DNA from: Chryseobacterium tructae
GTDB taxonomy: Bacteria > Bacteroidota > Bacteroidia > Flavobacteriales > Weeksellaceae
Assembly (NCBI RefSeq): GCF_030409875.1
Contig: NZ_JAUFQR010000001.1
Coordinates: forward strand, 744,001-808,000
Length of the DNA: 64,000 nt
Direction: 5' to 3'
The position numbers and the translations under genes are program-made. Below are positions 37,239-46,036 of the stretch, piece after piece. Position 1 is the first letter of the stretch. Every line of letters starts with the position of its first letter. The notes under the pieces are model-generated. The model worked only from the letters and a program-made list of their open reading frames with translations. It was not told where the DNA came from and searched no databases.

Positions 37239-37556
37239 TTAATGGTTAATAATATTTTTCAATATTTCCATTTTTTCCAGCAATGCAATATTCTCTTTTT
37301 CCAATTGAGAGATATAGACATGAATATTCTCTCCAGAAATTTCGTTAGAAGCATAAGTAGGATAATCTGCTTCATAAATTTCTTCTAAAGGAACGTTCAG
37401 AAACAAAGCTATTTTTTCCCATTCACTTTTGGTAATTTTTATATAACCGTTTTCTTTTCTGCTGTAATTAGATACTTCTGTGGGAATGATGTCTGCTACT
37501 TGTTGCTGAGAATAGCCTTTTTGTTTTCTAATAGTATGTAGTTTTACTTTTTTCAT
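37239..37556 (-). CDS. Helix-turn-helix (XRE-type) transcriptional regulator
   Basis: A 105-residue protein whose N-terminal 60 residues form a Cro/C1-type HTH (LHTIRKQKGYSQQQVADIIP, then SNYSRKENGYIKIT and KIALFLNVPLEEIY). The C-terminal part (HVYISQLEKENIALLEKMEI) is a short coiled coil likely to mediate dimerisation. It is a single gene. The family often controls stress or toxin-antitoxin genes, but no partner is adjacent, so the target is unknown. Confidence 0.8.
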   Translation of the reverse strand: MKKVKLHTIRKQKGYSQQQVADIIPTEVSNYSRKENGYIKITKSEWEKIALFLNVPLEEIYEADYPTYASNEISGENIHVYISQLEKENIALLEKMEILKNIINH

Positions 37557-37865
37557 GGGTTAGGCTTTATGCAAATGTGTAGAAAAAAAGAGTATATCGC
37601 TTATGGATTTCCGTAAAGAAGTGGAATGTGTTTATTGAAGATCATGTGCAAAACTTAAGAATACTTGTATGGATGAATTTAAAATGAGTACAAAGTTCTA
37701 GAAGCTTAAATGATATGAATCTTTAAAACAATTGAATAGCTTTTGTTTTGCAAGAAAGATTGCAATATTCAAACCATTAAATTAAGAAAAATGAAGAGGG
37801 TAAGATAAGTGAAATAGAATTGATTTTTTCTCAATTTATGAATAATCATCTTGCTGATAATACAT
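37557..37865. other. Intergenic region upstream of the XRE gene
   Basis: AT-rich with no gene or clear structure until the tRNA terminator; it should hold the promoter of the XRE gene. Confidence 0.4.
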
Positions 37866-37898
37866 AAAAAAACCTCTAAAATAAATTAGAGGTTTTTT
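37866..37898 (-). terminator. Terminator downstream of tRNA-Cys
   Basis: AAAAAACCTCTAA and TTAGAGGTTTTTT form a perfect 13-bp stem, placed immediately after the 3' end of the tRNA on the minus strand. Confidence 0.85.
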
Positions 37899-37901
37899 AA
37901 G

Positions 37902-37972
37902 AGGTACCTAGCGGATTCGAACCGCTGTAGATGGTGTTGCAGACCACTGCCTAGCCGCTCGGCCAAAGTACC
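37902..37972 (-). tRNA. tRNA-Cys (GCA anticodon)
   Basis: The minus strand folds as a cloverleaf: acceptor GGTACTT/AGGTACC, D-arm GGCCGAGCGGCTAGGC, anticodon arm GTGGT-CTGCAAC-ACCAT (anticodon GCA) and T-arm AGCGG-TTCGAAT-CCGCT. The discriminator base is U, as expected for tRNA-Cys. CCA is not encoded. 71 bases. Confidence 0.95.
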
Positions 37973-38199
37973 ATGTCTTACCATTTTTGAGGTGTGCAAA
38001 TATAGCTAAATTTCTATACAAACCAAAGTTTTTGTGCAATTTCTTTCTTATTTAAACTGTCAATTTAGCTTTTAGTCTGTTTTTCAGGCTTATAATTTTA
38101 GCGTGTATTATTCTTTTTTTTCTCAAACTATTAAGACCTCGCTGAGTCTGAAAAAATAATAGACATAAATCAGACTGCAGTGGGTAAGATTTTATCGTT

Positions 38200-39564
38200 T
38201 TAGAATCCGTTGACAAGAAGTTTCAGAGTAGCATTCGTATCAATAACAGCAGTGATTCCCGTACTATTGAGAAGTATTTTACTTGGCTTAAGGTTAAATA
38301 CCTTTCCACTCATCTTTAATCCTTTATAATACTCTTTGTTGAAAGCGTCTTCGATACTTTTTCTTGATGTTTCTTCTAATTCCTGAGTGGGAATTCCATA
38401 TTCTTCTTCAATCATTTTCACGATCTTTCCCTGGAATAAGAGAGAAGCCGTTTTTTGAAGAATATTCATTGTTTTCAGTTTGAACTTAGTATCCGATAAA
38501 ACAATTTTTCTTTTGGTTTCATCGTATACCGGAATTCCTGAGATAACAGCCGTTCCTTTGATATAACCATCTGTCTGAGCTTCGATAACAATTCTGTTAT
38601 CTACTCCATACACTCTGATATCTGTTACTTTTACTTTAGAATCTCGGATGTCAAATTCTTTATTTAAAAAAGTTTTTCTAGCCATATTGCTGGCTTCTGT
38701 AAAAGGGATATTGGCGGTAGTCTGCAATACAAATTTATCTGCAACAGTAGGAGAGAAGTTAAAGTTGCTTGCAGAAGTTACAGTAGGAGAGGAAGCGGGC
38801 TTATTTCCAGTAAATGTTTCTGAGAAAATATCGATTCCAAGGGTTGCATTGATCTGATTTCCATAAAATTTTAATGGTGTAATATTAACGCCTACAGGGC
38901 TTACTTTCAACCAGGTGTTATATTCTTCAGAAATGTTGATAGGCTGGGTAAATGTATTCCATGCCATAACCGCATATTGTTGGAAATTCAATTGGGTTGC
39001 CATTTGTTGATCTATCGTTTTGCAGAATTTTTCTTGTTGTTCTTTTAAACTTTTTTCAACGATAGGAGTGATCGGGATTTGAATTCTGCCATAGTCCAAT
39101 ACAGGTTTTGTTACCCATCGAAATCCATTGGGTTGTGTATTGGTGATAATTGTCCAGTTATTTTTAAAAGTAACGGTTGTATTAAAAGACATTACTGTTT
39201 CAAAAGTGGTATTCTGATAGGAGTAAACCCCTAAGGTTCCAATTCCTTTTTCTGCCCAGATCTTTAAAGGTACTTCAATCAAAAGATTTTGGCTTGTGCC
39301 TCCAACTAAGCGGATGGGTCTGGTTTTCCAAACTTTTACTTTAAACTGATCATTATTATTATCTGTATAGGAATCATCTTGGTAAATGAGATCTTTTACA
39401 GAAGCATTTACCATATTGCTAAGCTCTGAAAGCGGGATCGTCACCGGCATGGTAATGCTGGATTTAATTTTCGGAAAGTTATAAGTGGCTAATTGATTAT
39501 CAACATTTGCCTGACCGAAAGCATTGATAAATGCTACTAAAAATAATATTTTAACGAATTTCAA
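38200..39564 (-). CDS. DUF4403 family exported protein
   Basis: A 454-residue protein with signal peptide MKFVKILFLVAFINAFGQA. Its body consists of two similar halves that each begin with a lipid-binding-like beta segment (ITMPVTIPLSELSNMVNASV; FVLQTTANIPFTEASNMARK), followed by strand-rich stretches. This repeated design fits DUF4403, thought to be a tubular lipid-binding (TULIP-like) fold in the periplasm. Experimental function is not established. It lies downstream of folB on the same strand with a 35-base gap, so co-transcription is possible. Confidence 0.82.
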   Translation of the reverse strand: MKFVKILFLVAFINAFGQANVDNQLATYNFPKIKSSITMPVTIPLSELSNMVNASVKDLIYQDDSYTDNNNDQFKVKVWKTRPIRLVGGTSQNLLIEVPLKIWAEKGIGTLGVYSYQNTTFETVMSFNTTVTFKNNWTIITNTQPNGFRWVTKPVLDYGRIQIPITPIVEKSLKEQQEKFCKTIDQQMATQLNFQQYAVMAWNTFTQPINISEEYNTWLKVSPVGVNITPLKFYGNQINATLGIDIFSETFTGNKPASSPTVTSASNFNFSPTVADKFVLQTTANIPFTEASNMARKTFLNKEFDIRDSKVKVTDIRVYGVDNRIVIEAQTDGYIKGTAVISGIPVYDETKRKIVLSDTKFKLKTMNILQKTASLLFQGKIVKMIEEEYGIPTQELEETSRKSIEDAFNKEYYKGLKMSGKVFNLKPSKILLNSTGITAVIDTNATLKLLVNGF

Positions 39565-39599
39565 TTTTGTATTTTTTTAATGAAATAAAAATAAGAATT

Positions 39600-39968
39600 T
39601 TAATTTTCAGGTTTGAAGCTTTTTTCCAATTCAATGCTTGCTCCTTTCATTTCGCCTTGCATAGGAGGTGCTGTTTTGGTAAGTTTAAGCTTGATATAAT
39701 CGATTTGTGGAAAACGATCATGTATTTTTGAGATAATTCTTCCTGCAACATGTTCCAGTAGTTTGGATTTTATTTTCATTTCCTGATGAATAATATCATT
39801 GATATCTGCATAGCTTATGGTATCATTCAAATCATCGGATTCTGCTGCCTTCCACAAATCGGTATGAAGTTCTGCATTCAAAATATAATAGGTGCCAATA
39901 ATATTTTCTTCAGGTAAAACCCCGTGGTAGGCATATATTTTTACATCTTCAAGATATATCTTACTCAT
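39600..39968 (-). CDS. folB: Dihydroneopterin aldolase
   Basis: FolB cleaves 7,8-dihydroneopterin to 6-hydroxymethyl-dihydropterin in folate synthesis. The start (MSKIYLEDVKIYAYHGVLPE) contains the conserved tyrosine/histidine substrate site and the catalytic Glu (PEEN). SYADINDIIHQEM and LLEHVAGRIISKI are the other conserved blocks. A Lys in the KLTKTAPPM strand near the C-terminus completes the active site. At 122 residues it is normal length. It lies 4 bases after thrC's stop, so it may be the last gene of the thr transcript. Confidence 0.93.
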   Translation of the reverse strand: MSKIYLEDVKIYAYHGVLPEENIIGTYYILNAELHTDLWKAAESDDLNDTISYADINDIIHQEMKIKSKLLEHVAGRIISKIHDRFPQIDYIKLKLTKTAPPMQGEMKGASIELEKSFKPEN

Positions 39969-39971
39969 TGC

Positions 39972-41275
39972 TTAATTTTTATCAAGCAAAAATCGTCTTA
40001 ATTCTTCAAAATCTGAATTTATTTCCACAGTTTTTTTCTCCTTTTTCATCAAAAGATCCAGGGATTGGGGAATTTCAATTTTTGTTTTGATCGCATTTTC
40101 TACGGCATCAGGAAATTTTACGGGATGTGCTGTCCCCAGAATGAAACCCTTTTTACCTGGATTTTCTTTAAGGTATTGTTCAAGAGAGGCAAAGGCTACA
40201 GCACTATGCGGATCGAGAATATAATGGTATTGGTTATAATTTCCGAAATAGTTTGCATTGTTTTTTCATCATCAATAGAATACCCTGATATTTTATTCTT
40301 TAAAAGATCAAATTCATTGTTGAAAAGTTCCATGATTCTGACAAAATTGCTTGGATCTCCTACATCCATAGCATTGGAAAGGGTTGCCATTGCTTTTTTA
40401 GGACTGAAATTTTTAGTTTTTAAATATTCAGGAATCACATTATTTGCATTGCAGGCAGCAATAAAATGCTCTGCTGGAAGACCACGAAGATGCGCTAAAA
40501 TTCCTGCACAGATATTTCCGAAGTTTCCACTTGGAACACAGATGACAGGTGCTTTACTTTCTGTTTGCTGCCATTGTTTTAAAGCTAATAAATAATAGAT
40601 CTGCTGCGGAAGCCATCTGGCAACATTAATGGAATTAGCCGAAGTTAGAAATAATTGCTCATTGGTTTCTTCATCGGAGAAAGCTTGTTTTACCAAACTT
40701 TGACAATCATCAAAGCTCCCGTTAACTTCCAATGCATAAATATTTTTTCCTAGTGCTGTAAGTTGTTTTTCCTGAACGGGACTTACTCTGTTTTTAGGAT
40801 AAAGAATGACAACATCAATTCCCGGAAGATCATAAAATCCATGGGCAACCGCCCCGCCGGTATCTCCTGAAGTCGCTACTAAAACCGTGACTTTTTTCTG
40901 CTGGTCTTGTAAAAAATAAGACAAACAACGGCTCATAAAGCCTGCTCCGATATCTTTAAATGCGAGAGTAGGCCCGTGAAAGAGTTCCAGAACTGAAATA
41001 TCATCATTAATTTTTCTCAAAGGAATTGCAAAATTGATGGTTTCCGAAACAATCTTTCTAAGGGTTTCAGAAGGAATTTTATCACTAACAAAGTCTTTCA
41101 TACACTGATAAGCAATCTCCACATCAGAATATTGATGGAGATTTTGAATGAATTCTTTGTCAAAAAGAAGAAGACGTTCAGGGAAGAATAATCCTTTATC
41201 TTTTCCTTGCCCTTGTATGGCGGCAGTTTTGAAATCAACGATTTCCTCGTGGTCTTTTAAGTTATAATATCTCAT
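39972..41275 (-). CDS. thrC: Threonine synthase, frame broken
   Basis: A PLP enzyme that converts O-phosphohomoserine to threonine. The PLP lysine lies in LFHGPTLAFKDIGAGF. VLVATSGDTGGAVAHGF and CVPSGNFGNICAGILA are the substrate- and phosphate-binding segments. The open frame ends falsely at 40196; one base is missing at about 40235-40248. Repair joins ...TISEI to NYNQYHYILDPHSAVAFASL and continues to a stop at 39972, giving 434 residues, the usual size. Third gene of thrABC, 6 bases after thrB. Deletion by sequencing is likely, since thrA and thrB show the same kind of fault. Confidence 0.93.
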
Positions 41276-41280
41276 TTGTT

Positions 41281-42215
41281 TTAATCTTGTTTGGGTTCTT
41301 CAATGATTTCAATTCCCACAGGATTTATTTTGGAAACATAGACGAAGTTATCTATGTTGATTTCGTCATACATAGATTTCATCAGATCAGCGATCTTTTC
41401 GGCCGTTTCTTTTTCTTCAGCCAACATAAAAATGGAAGGCCCTGATCCTGAAATTCCGCCTCCGAGAGCTCCAAGTTGAAGACTCTTTGATTTAACTTCA
41501 TCAAATCTTGGAATTAAAATACTCCTTACTGGTTCTATAATGACATCGTTAAGGCTTCTTCCAATCAATGCAAAATCATTTTTCTGAATGCCGGCTATCA
41601 ATCCTGCAATATTTCCCCATTGCTCCACAGCACTTTTTAAAGTTATATTTTTCTTTAGGATCTGCCTTGAATCAGAAGTTTTGACTTCCACTTGAGGATG
41701 CACAGCGGCAACAAATAAATCTGGTGCATTCAACGGGATGATATCAATAGGATGGGTAGATTTTACCAAAGTAATTCCACCATAAATGCATGGCGCAATA
41801 TTATCTGCATGGCGAACTCCGGAAGCAAGCTCTTCTCCAAACATGGCAAATGCACCATTTCGTCTTTTGATAGAATATTTCCTAATAAAATATTGGCTCC
41901 AAGGGCGGCTCCGGCGGCGCTAGCCGCGCTGGAGCCAAGCCCGCTTCCAGGTTTTATATGTTTATGAATAATAACCTCAAAACCGTTTTTCAAGTTGAAA
42001 TGCTCCTGAATTTTTAAAAGAACTACCCCTGCAACATTTTTGGCAGGTTCTTCTGGAAGACCAAAAAGATCTCTATGTTTAATGATGATTTCCGGAGTTT
42101 CCAGTAAACGGATTTCCATTTCATCATAAGGGTCATTGACAGCCATTCCCAGAATATCAAATCCACATACCAGATTGGCTACTGTGGCTGGAATTTTTAA
42201 TTTTACTTTTTTCAT
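41281..42215 (-). CDS. thrB: Homoserine kinase, frame broken
   Basis: A GHMP-family kinase that phosphorylates homoserine with ATP. The start MKKVKLKIPATVANLVCGFD at 42215 is typical; the in-frame ATG at 42260 extends into the thrA end. The ATP loop is KPGSGLGSSAASAAGAA, and LGGGISGSGPSIFML is the C-terminal GHMP motif. The two fragments join if one A is added to the AAA at 41848-41850 (+ strand), giving ...DEMVHFAMFGEELASGVRH and 311 residues, the normal size. Sits between thrA (11-base gap) and thrC (5-base gap). Confidence 0.94.
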
Positions 42216-42225
42216 ATTTTTGTTT

Positions 42226-44675
42226 TTAAACTGAACGGATGATGTCTGCGAAGATCCCACTGGCTGTTACTTCTGCTCCTGCGCCAGCTCCTTTTATAAC
42301 CAATGGCTGCTCAGAATATCTTAAGGTTTTAAAAATGACAATATTGTCTTTTCCATAGAGATGAAACAGGTCACTTCCCGGAGCTACATGCTGTAAGCCG
42401 ACTTTGGCTTTTCCTTCTTTAAATTCTGCAGTATACTTTAGTATTTTTCCTTCTTTTTGTGCATTGTTAAATAATGATTTAAAATGACTTTCATATTCTG
42501 TAAGCTTTTCGTAGAAACGCTCTACACTTCCTTCCATACAGGCTTCAGGCAAAAAGCCAATGTTTTCAATTTCTTCAAACTGTAGAGGATATCCGGCTTC
42601 TCTGGCGAGAATTAAAATTTTTCGGGCTACATCTGTTCCGGAAAGGTCTAGTCTTGGATCCGGCTCTGTATAACCTTCCTTCTGAGCCTGGGCTACCACT
42701 TCAGAAAATGTTCTGCTTCCGTCATAAGTATTGAACACAAAATTTAATGTTCCACTAAGGACAGCCTCAATAGAAGTAATTTTATCACCACTTTTGATAA
42801 GGTCGTTGATTGTTCCTATTACTGGAAGTCCGGCTCCTACATTGGTTTCAAAGTGAAAGCTGCAGTTATGGTTTCTGGCAGTATTTTTTAATGAGGTATA
42901 TTTTTCAAAATCTGATGAAGCTGCAATTTTATTACAAGCAACAATATTGATGTTTCTTTTCAATAGACTCTCATATACTTCCGGAATTTCTGAACTTGCA
43001 GTAATATCCACAAAAACAGAGTTTCTTAAATTACGGGCGATGATTTCTTTTGCAAATCTTGGGGCAGAAGCTTCGATACCAGATTCATTCCAGTTAATAT
43101 ATTCTTTTTCAGAAATTCCCCTATCAGCAAATATCATTTTACGACTGTTGGAGAGGCCGGCAATTCTTAGATTGATAAAATGATGGTCTCTCAAATATTG
43201 ATTCTGATCATAGATCTGTTGGATAAGCTTAGTTCCTACATTTCCTGTTCCACAGATATAGAGATGGATCTGCTTGATTTCAGATTCGAAAAATTCTTCA
43301 TGAAGAACATTTACGGCTTTTCTGGCATCTTTTTCGGCAATAACAACGCTAATGTTTCTTTCCGACGACCCTTGCGCAATAGTTCTGATGTTGATTCCAT
43401 TATTGCCCAGACATCCAAACATTTTAGCACTTACGCCACTTCTGCTTTTCATATTTTCTCCTACTAATGCCACAATGGAAAGACCTGTTTCAATATTGAT
43501 AGGAGCTACTCTTTTTAAATTGATATCATCTGCAAAAGACAAATTAATAGCGTTTTCAGCAGCTACTTTATCTTTTTCATGAATTGCTATGGTAATAGAA
43601 TGTTCTGAAGATCCTTGTGTAATCAGAATCACATTTATTTTTTCCTGACTCAGGCATTGAAAGAGCTTTGCCGAAATTCCAGGAATTCCTATCATACCAC
43701 TGCCTTCTAAAGTCAGAAGGGCAATAGTCCCCATATTTGAAATCCCTACAGCAACCTGTTGTTTTTCATGTTCTGCATTATTCAAGTGATGCGAAATCAA
43801 TGTTCCTTGCGCTTCCGGATCGAAAGTGTTTTTAATTTTAAGGTTAATGTTTTTGACCATTACCGGCTGAATTGACGGTGGATAAATAACCTTTGCTCCA
43901 AAATGAGAAAGTTCCATAGCCTCGTGGTAAGAAATTTCAGCGATAGGTTTAGCATGGGAAGCCAGACGGGGATCTGCAGTCATCATTCCACTTACATCTG
44001 TCCATATCTGAAGTTCTTCAGCATGAATAGCGGCAGCAATGATCGCGGCGGTATAATCTGAGCCACCTCTGCCTAATGTTGTCGTACAGTTTTTTTCATC
44101 ACTAGCTATGAACCAGGACCTATGATAACACGGTTTTGATGTTGATTAAAATAATTTTTAAAATTGCTTTCAGTACTATTGAAATTCACCTTTGCGTTGG
44201 TAAAATTGCTGTCTGTTTTGATGAGCTCGGCAGCATTCATCCATAAACAATCCAATCCCTGATACTGAAGTCGTGCCGCTATAATATTAGAAGACAAAAA
44301 CTCTCCGTATGAGGCAATTTTATCTTTGATTCTTAAAGTAAGTTCGCCGAGAATAAAGATTCCGTTGTAGATATCTTCGAGATCATTGAAATGTTTTTTT
44401 ACAAAACTGAGCTGGGAACTTTGTTCTAAAATGGGGATAAGTTCTTTGACAAGGTTCAGGTGTTTTTCTTCTGCATTTTTAAGAAGCTGCAGATAACCTT
44501 CGTTTTGAACGGATGCATATTCTGCTGCCTGAAGAAGGAGATCTGTTACCCCATGAAGGGCAGATACAACAACTACAATATTATCTTGTGAAGATTCCTT
44601 TTTAACAATGTTTTCCACCAGCAGGATATTTTGAGAATTGGCGACTGATGTTCCGCCGAATTTTAAGATTTTCAT
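42226..44675 (-). CDS. thrA: Bifunctional aspartokinase/homoserine dehydrogenase, frame broken
   Basis: Catalyses the first and third steps of the threonine branch. Residues 1-285 are the kinase (MKILKFGGTSVA at the start). Residues 300-455 hold two ACT domains for threonine feedback. From about residue 460 comes homoserine dehydrogenase, with its Rossmann motif YICGTGNVGTKLIQQI and the catalytic region GYTEPDPRLDLSGTDVARK. The frame breaks near 44110-44114; adding one base gives VIIGPGFIASDEKNCTTTLG, GRGGSDYTAA follows, and the whole is 816 residues, like other ThrA proteins. First gene of thrABC, behind a Thr-rich leader peptide. Confidence 0.95.
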
Positions 44676-44699
44676 CTATTATTTTTTTAAGGTTAGGTA

Positions 44700-44775
44700 A
44701 AGTGAAAGGGTTACTCTTTAAAAAAAGAGTACAGGGTACCGAAAATAATATGTGAAAATTTACCCCTTTATGGGG
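44700..44775 (-). promoter_or_regulatory. Candidate threonine attenuator structures
   Basis: After the leader peptide the RNA can form TACCCC/GGGGTA (spanning the stop codon) or, alternatively, GGGGTA/TACCCT further on, plus a GTAC-CCT-GTAC mini-hairpin before TCTTTTTTT. A TACTCTTT/AAAGAGTA hairpin follows. These mutually exclusive pairings suit transcription attenuation. Which one is the terminator is not certain. Confidence 0.5.
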
Positions 44776-44869
44776 TAGTCGTTGTAGTTGTGAACGTAGA
44801 AACAGAAGATACTCCTGAAATAGGTGATTTCAGGATAGAAATATCAGATATGTTTCTAGAAAAATTCAT
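44768..44869 (-). CDS. thr operon leader peptide, 33 aa
   Basis: An unannotated short frame upstream of thrA. It encodes 33 residues beginning MNFSRNISD and ending STFTTTTTTP, so it has six consecutive Thr codons and a seventh two codons earlier, right before its stop. The codons mix ACA, ACG, ACT and ACC, so the Thr run is not a simple DNA repeat. A stop at 44768 lies in a hairpin, and a T-run follows about 55 bases later. This is the classic layout of a threonine attenuator like E. coli thrL. Start and frame are clear; function is inferred from position and composition. Confidence 0.75.
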   Translation of the reverse strand: MNFSRNISDISILKSPISGVSSVSTFTTTTTTP

Positions 44870-45008
44870 TGTAACGGAACAAATGTACAAATTATTTTGA
44901 GATAGACAACTTTTAAGATTATAAATTAATAAGTCCTTTTTTAGAGATATATTTTGTGTAATTGATTAAAAATCTTATATTTATGATATTAACTAAAATA
45001 AAAATCCT

Positions 45009-45203
45009 ATGAAAAATTCAAAAAAAATTAAGAGAGAAAATTTGAAATTAATTAATGGAGGAGGACCTGGCGCTTGTTATGAAACTTGTCCTGTTGGTCC
45101 TTATGGACCGAATGATGTAAGATCATGTGAGAGCTTTAATAGCTTACCTGAATGTTGTAAAGGAAGGGTAATTGTAAGCAGCGAATGCTTTGGACCTTAT
45201 TAA
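45009..45203 (+). CDS. Bacteriocin-like Cys-rich peptide 1 (double-glycine leader)
   Basis: A 64-residue peptide. A Lys-rich leader (MKNSKKIKRENLKLINGG) ends in GG, the cleavage signal of bacteriocin-type precursors handled by C39-peptidase exporters. The core has six Cys in the order C-x3-C, C, CC, C, with a YGPND segment before the third, SLPECC at the fourth and fifth, and ECFGPY at the end. Chryseobacterium genomes carry many such small genes. No modification enzyme or exporter is adjacent. It shares its core pattern with peptides 3 and 4. Confidence 0.75.
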   Translation: MKNSKKIKRENLKLINGGGPGACYETCPVGPYGPNDVRSCESFNSLPECCKGRVIVSSECFGPY

Positions 45204-45269
45204 TTTTTTTAATAGAATATAATTATTATATAACAGAATTTTCTACTTATCATCTTAAAATCAAACATT

Positions 45270-45440
45270 ATGAAAACAATTAAAAAATTAACACGAGAGC
45301 AAAAGAAAAGTATCAGTGGTGGTGCAACACAAATTCAAATTGATGCTTGTGGTAGTGAGCAGCTTGTATGCTTTATGGGAGGAGGTAAATGGGGATGTTG
45401 GCTAAAGCCGGGAGGGAAATGTTATGCTCCAATGCTGTAA
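45270..45440 (+). CDS. Bacteriocin-like peptide 2 (double-glycine leader)
   Basis: A 56-residue peptide not previously called because of its length. The leader MKTIKKLTREQKKSISGG ends in GG. The core holds four Cys (IDACGS, LVCFMGGG, GCWLK and KCYAPML) and is Gly-rich, unlike peptides 1, 3 and 4. Its position 66 bases after peptide 1 and 37 bases before peptide 3, with the same type of leader, supports it as real. Function unknown. Confidence 0.65.
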   Translation: MKTIKKLTREQKKSISGGATQIQIDACGSEQLVCFMGGGKWGCWLKPGGKCYAPML

Positions 45441-45477
45441 CTTGAATCAGATTGCAATCATTCAAAATTTTTATAGT

Positions 45478-45675
45478 ATGAAAAAATTATCAAGATTCAG
45501 TCTTAAAAGTATTGAAGGAGCCAATGCATCTATTTGTAACGGATGTCCTAGCCATATTATGTATGGACCGGGGTCAGAATACGGTGGAACATGTGAGAAT
45601 TATTTTGCACTACCTGATTATTGTAGAAACAGAAACTGTGTAGGAGTAAGTATTTACTGTTTTGGGGATAGGTAA
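45478..45675 (+). CDS. Bacteriocin-like Cys-rich peptide 3
   Basis: The start is ATG 45478 (MKKLSRFSLKSIEGANAS), because the leader then aligns with peptides 1 and 4; an earlier in-frame ATG at 45424 overlaps peptide 2. The leader end reads EGA rather than GG. The core has six Cys: CNGC, a YGPGSEYGGTC run, LPDYC, then two more separated by VGVSIY and ending CFGDR. It is clearly paralogous to peptide 4. Confidence 0.7.
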   Translation: MKKLSRFSLKSIEGANASICNGCPSHIMYGPGSEYGGTCENYFALPDYCRNRNCVGVSIYCFGDR

Positions 45676-45728
45676 TAGAAATAATTATAATATTTTTTTA
45701 AAAGTACTAATTAATAACAAACTTAAAC

Positions 45729-45941
45729 ATGAAAAAATTATCAAGAACAAAGTTGAAAGATATTAAAGGGCAACAAATGAGTGGCTGTGCCAGATGTTCA
45801 ACCTCAGGAAACTACGGCGATGGCCCTGAATATACTTATGGTTGTATGAGTTTTTGGGGATTATCACCCGAATGCAGAAACTGTGTAGATGTGAGTGCAG
45901 ATTGCTATGGCCCTGATTATTCTGATTATTATAATCATTAA
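45729..45941 (+). CDS. Bacteriocin-like Cys-rich peptide 4
   Basis: A 70-residue peptide with leader MKKLSRTKLKDIKGQ (KGQ in place of GG). The core pattern is CARC, GDGPEYTYGC, LSPECRNC and VDVSADCYG, matching peptide 3 position by position. The Tyr/Asp-rich tail (PDYSDYYNH) is unique to this copy. It is the last of the cluster, before a bidirectional terminator. Confidence 0.7.
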   Translation: MKKLSRTKLKDIKGQQMSGCARCSTSGNYGDGPEYTYGCMSFWGLSPECRNCVDVSADCYGPDYSDYYNH

Positions 45942-46005
45942 GGATCATTTAATAAAAATCAAAAATGGATGGTGAAGTATCTCAATTCGATCACCATTAA
46001 AAAAT

Positions 46006-46034
46006 AAAAAAGCACTGTAAAAACAGTGCTTTTT
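46006..46034. terminator. Bidirectional terminator between the peptide cluster and nadA
   Basis: AGCACTGT-AAAA-ACAGTGCT with A-run before and T-run after; it can end both the rightward peptide cluster and the leftward nadA transcript. Confidence 0.85.
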
Positions 46035-46036
46035 GC

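Noticed and set aside
40065..40595. Plus-strand 176-residue frame
   Set aside because: Antisense to thrC, whose motifs are clear.
45424..45477. N-terminal extension of peptide 3
   Set aside because: It overlaps peptide 2, and the ATG at 45478 gives a leader like its paralogues.
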